From: Acidobacteriota bacterium
Lineage (GTDB): Bacteria > Acidobacteriota > Blastocatellia > Pyrinomonadales > Pyrinomonadaceae
Direction: 5' to 3'
Length of the DNA stretch: 64,000 nucleotides
NCBI GenBank assembly: GCA_016700075.1
Contig: CP065000.1
Coordinates: forward strand, 1,426,001 to 1,490,000
In this document: in pieces, positions 52,293 through 61,658 of the stretch
Position numbering within the stretch: position 1 is the stretch's first letter
Layout of the letters: every line of letters starts with the position of its first letter
The notes under the pieces: model-generated
The model's database searches: none
What the model saw: the letters and a program-made list of their open reading frames with translations, nothing else
What the model was told of the DNA's origin: nothing
Translations under genes and position numbers: made by a program

Positions 52293-53375
52293 ATGCCCGC
52301 AAAAAGAACATCTTGGCAGCGATCCGCTCCTGCCGTGCCGACAAGTGCGAAATCCGACACGCCGCTTTTTCCTTTTTTGGCAAAGCTCGTCCGCGGCGAG
52401 GATATGACTGCACGCGAGGCTGCCGAATTTTTCAAAGTATTGACCGGCGGCGGCATCGGCTCGAATCAGATGGCGGCAGCCCTGACGGCCCTCACGGCCA
52501 AAGGCGAAACTGACGAAGAACTGGCAGGCATGGCGAGTGTGATGCGGCAGCTTTCGGAAAAGATCCGCTCGCCAAAAGGAGCCGTCGATATCGCCGGGAC
52601 GGGTTCGTCCGCCGCAAAGACGTTCAACGTTTCCACCGCCGCGGCGCTTGTCGCCGCCGGTGCCGGGCTTACGGTCGCGAAACAAAGTAACCGAGGCGTT
52701 ACAACGAAATGCGGTTCGGCGGATGTGCTAAGCGAGCTCGGCATCAAAGTCGCGGGGGAGACCGCAGTCGCACAGGCTGCGCTGGGCGGCGTCGGGCTGA
52801 CATTCATGTTCGCACCAAAATTTTTCCCGGGCCTTCGCCGTGTCGCGGATATTCGCAGCAGCCTCGGCATCCGCACCTGCCTTAATCTGCTAGGCCTGAT
52901 GGCGAATCCCGCCGGAGCGACGCGACAGGTGATAGGGGTCTGGCATCGGTCGATGGTCGAACCCGTCGCACGGGCACTTGCACTTTTGAAAGCCGAACAC
53001 GCTTGGGTCGTCCACGGCCAGGACGGCATGGACGAGATAACGCTGGCGGGCAAGACATTGGTCGGCATCGTTAAGAACGGCAACGTCACGTCGCAAGTGA
53101 TATCCCCAACAGACATGGGACTAAAACTAGGCAAAACCGAACATCTGCGGGCCGCCGATGCGAAACAAAGCGCAGCCATCATCCGCGACGTCCTTTCCAG
53201 CAAACGCCGCGACGAAGCTCGTTCTCTTGTCGTATTGAATGCCGCCGCCGCCATTTACGTCGGCGGGCTGGCAAAAGATCCCGTTCACGCCGCACGGCTC
53301 GCCGAACAAAGCATCGATAGCGGCATGGCACAGAATAAGCTCGAACGCCTCATCCAGATCACGAACAAGAAATAA
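52293..53375 (+). CDS. trpD: TrpD-family anthranilate phosphoribosyltransferase with altered PRPP-site residues
   Basis: 360 aa. Overall TrpD architecture is clear: N-terminal helical domain (LVRGEDMTAREAAEFFKVLTGG, QMAAALTALTAKGETDEELAG), MFAPKFFPGLRRVADIRSSLGIRTCLNLLG and VVHGQDGMDEITLAG with the second metal-binding acidic pair. The usual GTGGDxxxTFN is here GTGSSAAKTFN, so Gly82-Asp83-type positions are both Ser, and the KHGNR motif is KQSNR. Either this is a divergent anthranilate enzyme or a TrpD paralogue with another substrate. It follows trpG by 52 bp on the same strand. Confidence 0.82.
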   Translation: MPAKRTSWQRSAPAVPTSAKSDTPLFPFLAKLVRGEDMTAREAAEFFKVLTGGGIGSNQMAAALTALTAKGETDEELAGMASVMRQLSEKIRSPKGAVDIAGTGSSAAKTFNVSTAAALVAAGAGLTVAKQSNRGVTTKCGSADVLSELGIKVAGETAVAQAALGGVGLTFMFAPKFFPGLRRVADIRSSLGIRTCLNLLGLMANPAGATRQVIGVWHRSMVEPVARALALLKAEHAWVVHGQDGMDEITLAGKTLVGIVKNGNVTSQVISPTDMGLKLGKTEHLRAADAKQSAAIIRDVLSSKRRDEARSLVVLNAAAAIYVGGLAKDPVHAARLAEQSIDSGMAQNKLERLIQITNKK

Positions 53376-53427
53376 CTATCCGTTGAAGATACTTTGCCGT
53401 CGCTGATTCTTGGCCGATAATTAGCTG

Positions 53428-54423
53428 ATGCTTTCGGCGATCTATGGCAAGGTGATGAACCTCAGGAACGCTCTCTACGAACGCGGGACCTTTGGCGCGC
53501 ATGGCCTTGGTGCACGCACGATTAGTGTCGGAAATATCACAACCGGCGGTACCGGCAAAACGCCGCTAGTCGCGAAGATCGCGGAAATGCTCGCAGCCAA
53601 CGGCGAACGTGTCTGCATCCTGACACGCGGCTACGGCCGCAAAGACCCGAAGAATCGAGTTCTCGTGTCAGACAGCGAAACGGTGCTGGCAGATGCCGAA
53701 ATGGGCGGCGATGAGCCCGTTGAGCTTGCTAACAAGCTGCTTGGAAAAGCAGTCGTGGTCGCGGACGCTGATCGCGTCGCCGCGGCGAGATGGGCCTTGA
53801 GTGAATTCGGTATCACTGCATTCGTGCTGGACGACGGTTTCCAGCATCGCCGCGCGAAACGCGACCTCGATATTGTCTGCATTGACGCAACGAATCCTTT
53901 CGGCGGCGGCAAAACGCTGCCTTCGGGCCGTTTGCGTGAACCGCTTGCGGGACTGGCACGAGCCGACGCCGTCATCATCACTCGCTCACCTATTGCCGAA
54001 AACCTCGATAAGCTTGAAGCGGATCTCAAGAAATATGCGCCTAGTGCCCATCTTTTCCACTCAAAGGATTCAGTTCGTTGCGTACGGCCGCAGGTCGGTG
54101 ATCATGACTTCGATGCAAAGTTGAGGTTCGTCTCGTTCTGCGGCATCGGCAATCCCGCGTACCTTTTTGACACAGCAAATGCGTACACAAATGGATCGGT
54201 CGTTGGAACGCTGGCTTTCGCAGACCACCATCGATACACCCAACAAGATATCGAAAACATCGAGATCCTCGCACGCGAAAGGTCAGCAGACGCGCTGCTT
54301 ACTTCTGCGAAAGACGCTGTTAAATTGTGGACTTTGAAATTCTCGATCCCGTGTTTCGTCATGGAGATCGAGCCTGAGGTCGAGCCGGCAGAGGAATTTG
54401 AAAAGCTGATCAGCGGAAAATGA
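53428..54423 (+). CDS. lpxK: Tetraacyldisaccharide 4'-kinase
   Basis: 331 aa. P-loop kinase VGNITTGGTGKTPLVAKI (about residue 34), ILTRGYGRKDP, GDEPVELANKL, the family motif VLDDGFQHRRAKRDLDIVCIDAT and LPSGRLREP. An N-terminal membrane-association helix is short here. It phosphorylates the lipid A precursor at the inner membrane, which shows the host makes LPS. The stop directly abuts the tail of a small convergent gene. Confidence 0.95.
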   Translation: MLSAIYGKVMNLRNALYERGTFGAHGLGARTISVGNITTGGTGKTPLVAKIAEMLAANGERVCILTRGYGRKDPKNRVLVSDSETVLADAEMGGDEPVELANKLLGKAVVVADADRVAAARWALSEFGITAFVLDDGFQHRRAKRDLDIVCIDATNPFGGGKTLPSGRLREPLAGLARADAVIITRSPIAENLDKLEADLKKYAPSAHLFHSKDSVRCVRPQVGDHDFDAKLRFVSFCGIGNPAYLFDTANAYTNGSVVGTLAFADHHRYTQQDIENIEILARERSADALLTSAKDAVKLWTLKFSIPCFVMEIEPEVEPAEEFEKLISGK

Positions 54424-54543
54424 CTATTTTGGCGGACCGTCCTTGTCGCCCCAATAGAACGCTCTGACGACGAGAACATATACCGTCAGGCAGATGACCA
54501 CCAAGATCAAAAAGAACAATCCAAGCCAAACGAAAGAGGACAT
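54424..54543 (-). CDS. 39-aa single-pass membrane protein
   Basis: The minus strand gives MSSFVWLGLFFLILVVICLT followed by VYVLVVRAFYWGDKDGPPK and a stop. It starts 1 bp after the stop of the AI-2E family transporter (TGATATG) with GAGGAGG about 8 bp ahead, so it is translationally coupled to it. One helix with a short charged tail suggests an accessory subunit or small regulator of the transporter. It is too short for default gene finders. Confidence 0.7.
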   Translation of the reverse strand: MSSFVWLGLFFLILVVICLTVYVLVVRAFYWGDKDGPPK

Positions 54544-54544
54544 A

Positions 54545-55750
54545 TCAGGCGGCCTCCTCACCGTTGGATTCTGCTTCCTCGATCAGATCCGTCATTAGTC
54601 CTCGGGTACCGCGGTGTTCTACTACGTGACGGTAAAACACGGTCGCCACCGCGACGATCGGAATTGACAAGAAAACGCCGGGAATGCCTGCGACCTGCTC
54701 GCCTGCAAGCACCGATAAAATAATGGCCAGCGGATGAAGATGTATCCCTCCGCGGACTATTCGCGGATACGAGACGTAGTCGTGAAAGATCCTCAACACG
54801 ATAAGGAATATAGCAGCATACAGCGCCTTCCACGGATCGTCGCCGAAGAAAGCGGTCAACGTAACGACGATACCTACAGTCAGCGGCCCAAGCAGCGGCA
54901 CGAACTCAAAGATCCCGGCCATAATGCCCAGCAAAAGAGCATACTTCAGCCCAAAAAGATAAAACCCGATGGTACAGATCGTTCCGATGAGAAAACACGA
55001 GATCAACTGAGCCCGCGTATATGCGGCGAGCGTAGTATTCACGTCCGCCATTACGACCTCAGCGCGATACCTCCATCGGCCGGCGGGAAACATTCGTAAT
55101 ATCGCCAGACGGAACTGGTTAACATCCTTAAGAAAGAAGAAAGAAAGTACAGGCACAAGAACGAACCACGGGATATATTTGACCGAAACGATCACGAAAC
55201 CGCCGACCGCTGTGGTGATCTCGCCGCCGAGGTCGGAAACTCGTTTATTGATGTTCTCCTGAACCTCTTCAGGTATTCGGAGACGCTCAAAACGTTGATT
55301 GAGTTCACGCGCCCGCTCGCTGAACATCCTTCCGTATGAGGGGAGATTTGAGCCGAATTCCCTTGCCTGGTCTACCACTCTCGGAGCGATATTAGAGATA
55401 GCGTAGCCGATGACCGCAAATACGAAAATATAGGCTATGCCGATCGCCAGCGACCTCGGCATAAAACGGTCGAGCCCTCTGTCCTTGAACGGCTTGCGGA
55501 TCAACCGAACAAGCGGGTCCATCAAATAGGCAAAAAATACCGAAAGTACTATTAGGAAAAATAGATAGCTTAGCGACTGAACAATCCCCTGGAGGAAACC
55601 TGCGACGAACAACAGCATCAGCGTTATGACCACGACGCGGATTATCGAACGGATCGGCGGCGACGCAGGATCGATAGCGACCTTTACAGGCTTTTCCTTT
55701 TCCGATTCGTTAAAAACGGCACTGGTTCTGGGTGGTTCGATATCAGCCAT
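54545..55750 (-). CDS. AI-2E family transporter / PerM-type permease
   Basis: 401 aa with about eight membrane helices. Family features are the paired N-terminal helices (VVVITLMLLFVAGFLQGIV, YLFFLIVLSVFFAYLMDPLVRLI), a long central amphipathic segment, and the C-terminal core LGIMAGIFEFVPLLGPLTVGI and YVSYPRIVRGGIHLHPLAIILSVLAGEQVAG. Members export autoinducer-2 or sodium/protons; the substrate is unknown. A 39-aa membrane protein follows 1 bp later. Confidence 0.9.
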   Translation of the reverse strand: MADIEPPRTSAVFNESEKEKPVKVAIDPASPPIRSIIRVVVITLMLLFVAGFLQGIVQSLSYLFFLIVLSVFFAYLMDPLVRLIRKPFKDRGLDRFMPRSLAIGIAYIFVFAVIGYAISNIAPRVVDQAREFGSNLPSYGRMFSERARELNQRFERLRIPEEVQENINKRVSDLGGEITTAVGGFVIVSVKYIPWFVLVPVLSFFFLKDVNQFRLAILRMFPAGRWRYRAEVVMADVNTTLAAYTRAQLISCFLIGTICTIGFYLFGLKYALLLGIMAGIFEFVPLLGPLTVGIVVTLTAFFGDDPWKALYAAIFLIVLRIFHDYVSYPRIVRGGIHLHPLAIILSVLAGEQVAGIPGVFLSIPIVAVATVFYRHVVEHRGTRGLMTDLIEEAESNGEEAA

Positions 55751-55765
55751 TCGAGATATATTACG

Positions 55766-56197
55766 TCATTTTGCTGCCGCCGAGTTCGTATTTTCCGCCG
55801 CTTCAGGCTTGGAATAATTTTCCACCGAAAATCTCTCATATAGGGCCAACATATTCTTCGGCGGCAATTTTGTATTCGAACCGATCAGGAACGCCCTGCC
55901 GTCCTCAGCCGAAACGCGACGGTTTGCATCGGTCGTATTCACGCGAATTACGCTCTTATCTTCAGCATCAATGTTGCCTCCATCCTTTCGCCGGAGGACA
56001 TAGATGAACTCAAAATCGGCTGTCCGCATCGCATTAATGTCGTCGGCAATGGTCGGCACTTTGCGTTCAACATTGCTCGCCGGCGGCTCAGCATTCCCTG
56101 ACCTTAAAATGCGCTCATCCGGCCCGCATCCCGTGAAGATCAGTGCAATACCGGTGAGCAGGCCTGAGAATCGCCAACGCCGCAGGACAATTTTCAT
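55766..56197 (-). CDS. Lipoprotein of unknown function
   Basis: 143 aa from the ATG at 56197, four bases after the upstream membrane protein stop; other in-frame starts overlap that gene. Lipobox LIFTGC near residue 24. The mature domain (ADDINAMRTADFEFIYVLRRKDGG, DGRAFLIGSNTKLPPKNML) is not recognised. Operon with the STT3-like protein upstream and the AI-2E family gene downstream (15 bp). Confidence 0.65.
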   Translation of the reverse strand: MKIVLRRWRFSGLLTGIALIFTGCGPDERILRSGNAEPPASNVERKVPTIADDINAMRTADFEFIYVLRRKDGGNIDAEDKSVIRVNTTDANRRVSAEDGRAFLIGSNTKLPPKNMLALYERFSVENYSKPEAAENTNSAAAK

Positions 56198-56201
56198 GCA
56201 C

Positions 56202-58013
56202 TCAAGCGTTCTCTTCATTTGTGTCGGCAGCGTTGTCTTTACGTTCGAGCTCATCTAGTAATTGTTTCTCTTCCTCCGTCTCGGGCTCTTCAGTTTCATC
56301 GGGAGGCTCGCCCTTCTCGGGCCTGATCCGAAACAGCCTGGCCTCGTCATCTTCGTAGATCGTTTCAACCCAGCCGCTTTCGAGCATTTTCGCGATCAAG
56401 TCTGTGTTCTCACGGGCGTCAGCGAAAATGTAGTTTGATCCAAACCGATCCCTTATCAGAGGAGCAGGGTCTTCGATGCGGCCTTCGGTCAGATCTTTTA
56501 GGAGTTTATACAATTCGGGATCGGCCGAAAACAAATAATTCGGGTCAAGGCCATAAACGTAATGGTGTTTCGTATTGTAGAAAAAGAGTTTCGGAAAATC
56601 GTCCCAAGTACAGTTGAAGATGATCTCGCCCGGCGGTATGTTATCTGCTCCGGTCTCGTCGAGAGCCGTCGCCCAGTCCATAGCTCGCCGATAGCGATCG
56701 GCGTTCTCGTTGCTGGAGATCATATCGACCATTCCTGCCTCATCAAATCCCCAGCGATGCAGGCCAACGAGGTTGTAGAACCAAAATGAGGTCAATAAGG
56801 CTCCGACCGCCCATGGCGCAGCCTTTCTTCCGGCATCGACCCAAGACTGCCTTTCGCTTGGCTTCGGGGCGTCCAGGAAAGGATCAATATCGCGTTGGAA
56901 TTCCTCCGGCAGCTCGCGGGCCCGAGGAGCGGTAAATGCGTTATAGGCAAAGGCCGCGAAAAGTATCGCAAATGGAGGAAAGTACTCCGCAAACCTCTTC
57001 GATCTGAACTGGGCCGCGAGCAGCACGGTCGTGAACATCAGGAAGAATGTGGCCTTTTCGGGCAACTTGCCGTCGCGCGGAACGAACAAAATGTATCCGA
57101 TCAACATCGCGAGTAATGCGACCGGAAACACCATCATCAGCTCCATCCCTGTATACGGGTACCATTCCATTCCGACAGCGACAGCGAAGTCCGAACCGAC
57201 CTTGAACTTGGTCCAAAAATGTTCAAAAAAGAGCTTAAGGTTATTTGGGAAATATGGGTTGATGATGTTCCCCAAGATCATTCCCGCCAAGGTATAAGCC
57301 AGCGGCCGCCACTCAAATCGCCGTTCATTCCACGCGATAATTATCGTCCAGAAGAACGCAGCGAACAGCAGCAGCGGAAACAGGCTGTAAGTCCATACAA
57401 AAGCGAACATCAGCGGCAGCAGCCAGACGTATTTTCGCTGAAACAGTAAATGGATCCCGAGAACCGTGATGATTATCGTCAGCGGGGGAGCCTTTGCCAT
57501 GTTCATCCGGAAATAGAACATGTTCGAGCAGGTAAGTATCGCGATCAGCCATATTAGCTGGTGCTTTATGCCGTACCGATAGATAAGCCAATAGACCGAA
57601 AAGATCGCGGCAACGGCAAAAAATATGGTAGCGACCTTTGCCGCCATAACGGGCTCAAAGAACCACAGGAACGGTATCTGCAGCAGATGGAAGAGGAAAT
57701 GATGATCTGCGTAATCGTCAGGGTTCAGGACCGTCAGCGGCAGCCATTCGAACCTAGGCAGTCCGTTGCCCGAACTTAGGCTCTCCCAGAGCATCGCTGA
57801 CCAGCGAATGTGGTAATAGCCGTCCCAGTCTCCGCAGCAGATGGCATCGGTCCGCGTCTGCAGATAGGTCATCACCATCGTGATCGCTATCAGTCCGAAG
57901 ATCAGATAAACGACACGCGTCGCAGCCTCGGTTTCGAAATACTCCGTCCAGGTCTGCTTTTTCGGCTCTTCCAATGGCGTTTCCGGCTTCTCTTCTTCGA
58001 AATTTTCTTCCAT
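56202..58013 (-). CDS. STT3-like polytopic membrane protein (GT-C superfamily)
   Basis: 603 aa. An acidic N-terminus, a helix near 33-52, then the first loop CCGDWDGYYHIRWSAMLWESL, whose D-x-D/YYH(I/L)R pattern is that of STT3/PglB-type oligosaccharyltransferases. About eleven further helices and a C-terminal globular domain (about 420-570) with IIFNCTWDDFPKLFFYNTKHHYVYGLDPNYLF in place of the WWDYG region. It may transfer a lipid-linked glycan to protein or lipid; the acceptor motif is not clear. It heads a short operon. Confidence 0.65.
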   Translation of the reverse strand: MEENFEEEKPETPLEEPKKQTWTEYFETEAATRVVYLIFGLIAITMVMTYLQTRTDAICCGDWDGYYHIRWSAMLWESLSSGNGLPRFEWLPLTVLNPDDYADHHFLFHLLQIPFLWFFEPVMAAKVATIFFAVAAIFSVYWLIYRYGIKHQLIWLIAILTCSNMFYFRMNMAKAPPLTIIITVLGIHLLFQRKYVWLLPLMFAFVWTYSLFPLLLFAAFFWTIIIAWNERRFEWRPLAYTLAGMILGNIINPYFPNNLKLFFEHFWTKFKVGSDFAVAVGMEWYPYTGMELMMVFPVALLAMLIGYILFVPRDGKLPEKATFFLMFTTVLLAAQFRSKRFAEYFPPFAILFAAFAYNAFTAPRARELPEEFQRDIDPFLDAPKPSERQSWVDAGRKAAPWAVGALLTSFWFYNLVGLHRWGFDEAGMVDMISSNENADRYRRAMDWATALDETGADNIPPGEIIFNCTWDDFPKLFFYNTKHHYVYGLDPNYLFSADPELYKLLKDLTEGRIEDPAPLIRDRFGSNYIFADARENTDLIAKMLESGWVETIYEDDEARLFRIRPEKGEPPDETEEPETEEEKQLLDELERKDNAADTNEENA

Positions 58014-58141
58014 CTATAGTCCTATCGGAGCTTGCGAGAATTAAAGGCAAAAGTATCACGCGAAATCGACACCGAGCAAGCCATAACTACAAGAGCGCGG
58101 TTTGATGCAGGTTTCCAGCCTGTTAGAATCGGGAATTTGCT

Positions 58142-58780
58142 ATGTATCCTCAGGGAAACCTCTTCATACCCGCTTCACACGGCCGTTTAGAAGCGATACT
58201 CAAGGACCCGTCAGTCGAACGCCGCGGCGTAGCACTGGTTTGTCATCCGCATCCGCTCGGCGGCGGGACCATGCACAACAAGGTGGTCTTTCGTGCCGCC
58301 GCGGGGCTGAACGATGCAGGGCTCACGGTGATTCGATTCAATTTTCGCGGCGTTGGGCTTTCGACCGGTGTGCATAATGAGATCGAGGGCGGAATTCAGG
58401 ATGTTCGCGACGCATTGGAGTTCCTTGCCGGCGAATATCCTGGCGAAGATATCACGCTTGCCGGGTTTTCCTTTGGCTCACGGACAGGAATGGAGGTCGG
58501 AATAACAGATGACCGCGTAAAACGGCTGATCTCGATCGGAACCCCGGTCGAAAAATATAGTGATTACGATTTTTTGACCGCAGTTACCAAACCGATACTG
58601 TTCGTCCACGGTACCGAAGATGAATTCTGCTCGGTCCAAAGCCTCCGAAGTTTGACAGATCAGATACCGCATGCGGATGTCGTGATATTCGAGAATAGCG
58701 GACACTTTTTTGACGAACATCTGCAGGAACTGCGCGAGACCGTCCGCGAATGGACGCTGAAGGAACTTCAAACAGGCTGA
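58142..58780 (+). CDS. Alpha/beta hydrolase (COG2945 type)
   Basis: 212 aa. VALVCHPHPLGGGTMHNKVV near residue 33 forms the oxyanion region, LAGFSFGSRTGMEVG carries the nucleophile Ser (about 117), VHGTEDEFC the acidic residue and NSGHFFDEH the His. COG2945 enzymes hydrolyse esters or amides of unknown nature in the cytoplasm. It lies ahead of the thioesterase on the same strand, about 60 bp apart. Confidence 0.85.
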   Translation: MYPQGNLFIPASHGRLEAILKDPSVERRGVALVCHPHPLGGGTMHNKVVFRAAAGLNDAGLTVIRFNFRGVGLSTGVHNEIEGGIQDVRDALEFLAGEYPGEDITLAGFSFGSRTGMEVGITDDRVKRLISIGTPVEKYSDYDFLTAVTKPILFVHGTEDEFCSVQSLRSLTDQIPHADVVIFENSGHFFDEHLQELRETVREWTLKELQTG

Positions 58781-58840
58781 ACACGATGAGGAGGATAGAT
58801 CAAGGAAAGATTATCCTGTTTGTCATGTTATTTCTTACTT

Positions 58841-59227
58841 ATGGAACAAACGATCAGAGACGCGGCCATACGGCTAACAATGATGCCGCGAGATACCAAT
58901 GCTCACGGGACCGTATTTGGCGGCATAATTTTGAGCTATATTGACGTTGCAGGCGCGGTAGAGGCTGGCAGACATACAAAACACGATCGGTTTGTTACGG
59001 TCGCAATGAAAGAGGTGATCTTTCACGAACCTGTTTTCATGGGAGATCTGGTCAGCTTTTATGCCGAAACGATGAAGGTCGGCAATACGTCGATCACCGT
59101 TCATGTGGTCGTAGAGGCGGAGCGCTTCGGCAGTCAAGGGCAGCAGGTCAAGGTAACTGAAGCGGAGGTCGTATATGTGGCGATCAACCAGTTTCGGGAA
59201 AAGGTCGTGATCGGCGGCAAGAACTAG
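58841..59227 (+). CDS. Hotdog-fold acyl-CoA thioesterase (YciA type)
   Basis: 128 aa from the ATG at 58841 (MEQTIRDAAIRLTMMP). Hotdog helix and active-site region DTNAHGTVFGGIILSYIDVAGAVEA, then VFMGDLVSFYAETMKVGNTSITVHVVVE. These cytoplasmic enzymes hydrolyse acyl-CoA. The stop overlaps the convergent SxtJ-like gene by 4 bp. Confidence 0.9.
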   Translation: MEQTIRDAAIRLTMMPRDTNAHGTVFGGIILSYIDVAGAVEAGRHTKHDRFVTVAMKEVIFHEPVFMGDLVSFYAETMKVGNTSITVHVVVEAERFGSQGQQVKVTEAEVVYVAINQFREKVVIGGKN

Positions 59228-59655
59228 AACTGGCGTTCGTATCTTTCAGATCTTTCGATGCCCGGTAGATCGATCCAATAGGTGTCCCCTTTGGGCTTCT
59301 TTAGCTGAAGTCGGTCGCGGCCGATGATCTGGCCGAGAAAACGCATGGGCGTAAAAACTAAGTAGTAGATCAAGGTCATGATGACCCTGCTCATTATATT
59401 CCCCATCACATACGCGATGCTTAGCCATGCCCAGTAGAAAGGAAGCGCAAGTTTAGTTCCGGTCAGGCCGATCGCACCGACGACAACACCGATTCCCATC
59501 GCCCACAGCCCGAATATCTCGTTCTTTGTTAAAAGCCAACTAAAGGGCCAAAAATATTTGACCAGCCCAATGACCAGGAATCCTCCCATAAAAACGGCTC
59601 CGAACGATCGAAGTTCGCGTTTTCCAGGTTTCCAATTGAGGTGAACGAAAGGCAT
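59224..59655 (-). CDS. SxtJ-family membrane protein
   Basis: 143 aa with two or three membrane segments (about 19-37 and 45-95). FGLWAMGIGVVVGAIGLTGTKLALPFYWAWLSIAYVMGNIMSR and the tail LQLKKPKGDTYWIDLPG are typical of SxtJ-like proteins. SxtJ is an accessory protein of unknown function first named in saxitoxin clusters, and often found with a carbamoyltransferase and DUF5989. Last gene of the operon 61658 to 59224. Confidence 0.82.
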   Translation of the reverse strand: MPFVHLNWKPGKRELRSFGAVFMGGFLVIGLVKYFWPFSWLLTKNEIFGLWAMGIGVVVGAIGLTGTKLALPFYWAWLSIAYVMGNIMSRVIMTLIYYLVFTPMRFLGQIIGRDRLQLKKPKGDTYWIDLPGIERSERYERQF

Positions 59656-59661
59656 CGGTAA

Positions 59662-59829
59662 TTAGAACAGCGTGTAAATGAACGGAGCGGCCGCACCGCC
59701 GCCGACGGCTCCCAAGATGATCAAACCGGCGAGCAGCAATACTACAATGATGATCGGCGTCAGCCAATAAGCCTTGTGCTCACGCACAAATAGCCAAAAT
59801 TCAGAGATAATGTTGTTTCTTCGCGGCAT
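59662..59829 (-). CDS. DUF5989 small membrane protein (SxtK-like)
   Basis: 55 aa: MPRRNNIISEFWLFVREHKA, a hydrophobic helix WLTPIIIVVLLLAGLIILGA and a Gly-rich VGGGAAAPFIYTLF end. The sequence plan and its position between the carbamoyltransferase (2 bp) and SxtJ (6 bp) match DUF5989. It spans the membrane once and is probably an accessory of SxtJ. It is below usual length cut-offs. Confidence 0.82.
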   Translation of the reverse strand: MPRRNNIISEFWLFVREHKAYWLTPIIIVVLLLAGLIILGAVGGGAAAPFIYTLF

Positions 59830-59831
59830 CT

Positions 59832-61658
59832 TTAGTCGAGTTTGAACTCTGCTCTGTATTCTTCAGCTCCGGGCAAAGGCGGCTGATCTTCCTTGAGGCA
59901 AATTACATCTTCCAAAACAAGTGCGTCCATCTCTGTGTACATGAAGCACTTATAGGCCTCTTCCGGGCGGCAGACGATCGGCTCGCCTCTTATGTTGAAA
60001 GACGTATTCACGACCGCTCCGCAGCCTGTCCTTCGTTCAAACGCCTTCAGGATGTCATAGTATCGCGGGCTCCGCGAGCGGTCAACGGTCTGAATTCGTG
60101 CGGAATAGTCAACGTGGGTTATCGCGGGCAGATCTGAACGCGCCTCCTTTAGCTTGTCTATTCCGAAAAGCCTCTCGCTGCCCGGAGCTGCCGGCAGCCG
60201 CACCTCCTCCCGCACCGGAGCAACAAGCAACATATATGGACTCTCGGCCTCAAGCTCGAAATAATCCTTCGCCCGCTCCGCCAAAACGCTCGGAGCAAAA
60301 GGACGGAATGATTCTCGAAACTTGATCTTCAGATTCATTTTGGACTGCATTTCAGGGTTTCTCGGGTCGCCGATGATGCTGCGGCCGCCGAGGGCACGCG
60401 GCCCGAACTCCATTCTTCCCTGAAACAGCCCGACAACATCTCCGCCGTCCAAAAGTTCCGCTATCCTGTCGCATAGCTCCGTCTCGCTATCGAATTTTTT
60501 GTAAATAGCACCAGTCGAATCCAGGTAGCGAATGATCTCATCATTGGAGAATTTCGGCCCGAGATACGATCCAAATTGGCTGTCCGGCGAGTCAGGTATT
60601 CGCGGCTTGTCCATTATCTGATACCAAGCAAAAAGGGCTCCGCCCAGACTTCCGCCCGCGTCGCCCGCAGCGGGCTGCAGCCACACGTTATTGAAAGGCC
60701 CTTCACGCTGAATAATGCCGTTCGCAACGCAGTTCAGCGCAACGCCGCCCGCCATGCAAAGGTTTTCCATGCCGGTTTCCTGATGTACGTGACGCACGAT
60801 CCGCATCATCACGTCCTCGGTCACCTTCTGGATACTTGCAGCGATATCCATATGGAATTGCGTCAATTCGGATTCCGCACCGCGTGGTTCCTGGCCGAAA
60901 AGCCTATGAAACTTAGGGCATGTCATCGTAAGCCCCGAACAATAGTTGAAATACGACTGATCCAGCCAGAAGGAACCGTCTTCTTTGATGTCGATCAGAT
61001 TCTCGCGGATGAGGCGCTCGTATTTCGGCTCGCCGTAGGGTGCAAGGCCCATCAGCTTATACTCGCCCGAGTTGACCTTGAAGCCCGTATAGTAAGTGAA
61101 TGCACTGTATAGAAGCCCCAGCGAATGCGGAAATCTGATCTCGCGTCGGAGTTCGATTCGATTGCCGCGGCCGACGCCCCATGTGCTCGTGCTCCATTCG
61201 CCTACGCCGTCGAAGGTGATGATCGCAGCTTCCTCGAACGGCGACGGGAAGAAAGCACTTGCTGCGTGTGAGCCGTGATGTGTCGTGAAATAGATCAGCC
61301 CTTCGTATTCGTTGTGCAGCCCCTTATCGATCTCGCGCGGAAGGAAGAGCTTCTGGTTAAGCCATAACGGCAATGCCATCATGAATGACCGCAAACCAAG
61401 CGGAGCATAAGCAAGATAAGTCTCCATCAGCCGCTCGAATTTCAGAAATGGCTTGTCGTAGAAGACGACCGCGTCGAGTTCCGACGGCGAGATGCCGGCT
61501 TCCCGCAAACAGTAATCAATTGCATTCGTCGGGAAATTGTAGTCGTGCTTGATCCGCGTGAAACGCTCTTCCTGAGCGGCAGCGACAATGCGGCCGTCAA
61601 CGACGATAGCGGCAGCGCTGTCGTGATAAAAGGCTGATATACCGAGAATGCTCGTCAA
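59832..61658 (-). CDS. Carbamoyltransferase (NodU/SxtI family)
   Basis: 608 aa. The N-terminal Kae1/HypF-like domain starts ILGISAFYHDSAAAIVVDG, with HHGSHAASAFF near residue 125 and MENLCMAGGVALNCVANG near 293. The C-terminal YrdC-like carbamoyl-transfer domain has GLFQGRMEFGPRALGGRSII GDPR and VVNTSFNIRGEPIV. It transfers a carbamoyl group from carbamoyl phosphate via carbamoyl-adenylate to a hydroxyl or amino group on a sugar or secondary metabolite. ATG overlaps the upstream SGNH gene stop by 4 bp and the next gene is 2 bp downstream. Confidence 0.92.
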   Translation of the reverse strand: MTSILGISAFYHDSAAAIVVDGRIVAAAQEERFTRIKHDYNFPTNAIDYCLREAGISPSELDAVVFYDKPFLKFERLMETYLAYAPLGLRSFMMALPLWLNQKLFLPREIDKGLHNEYEGLIYFTTHHGSHAASAFFPSPFEEAAIITFDGVGEWSTSTWGVGRGNRIELRREIRFPHSLGLLYSAFTYYTGFKVNSGEYKLMGLAPYGEPKYERLIRENLIDIKEDGSFWLDQSYFNYCSGLTMTCPKFHRLFGQEPRGAESELTQFHMDIAASIQKVTEDVMMRIVRHVHQETGMENLCMAGGVALNCVANGIIQREGPFNNVWLQPAAGDAGGSLGGALFAWYQIMDKPRIPDSPDSQFGSYLGPKFSNDEIIRYLDSTGAIYKKFDSETELCDRIAELLDGGDVVGLFQGRMEFGPRALGGRSIIGDPRNPEMQSKMNLKIKFRESFRPFAPSVLAERAKDYFELEAESPYMLLVAPVREEVRLPAAPGSERLFGIDKLKEARSDLPAITHVDYSARIQTVDRSRSPRYYDILKAFERRTGCGAVVNTSFNIRGEPIVCRPEEAYKCFMYTEMDALVLEDVICLKEDQPPLPGAEEYRAEFKLD

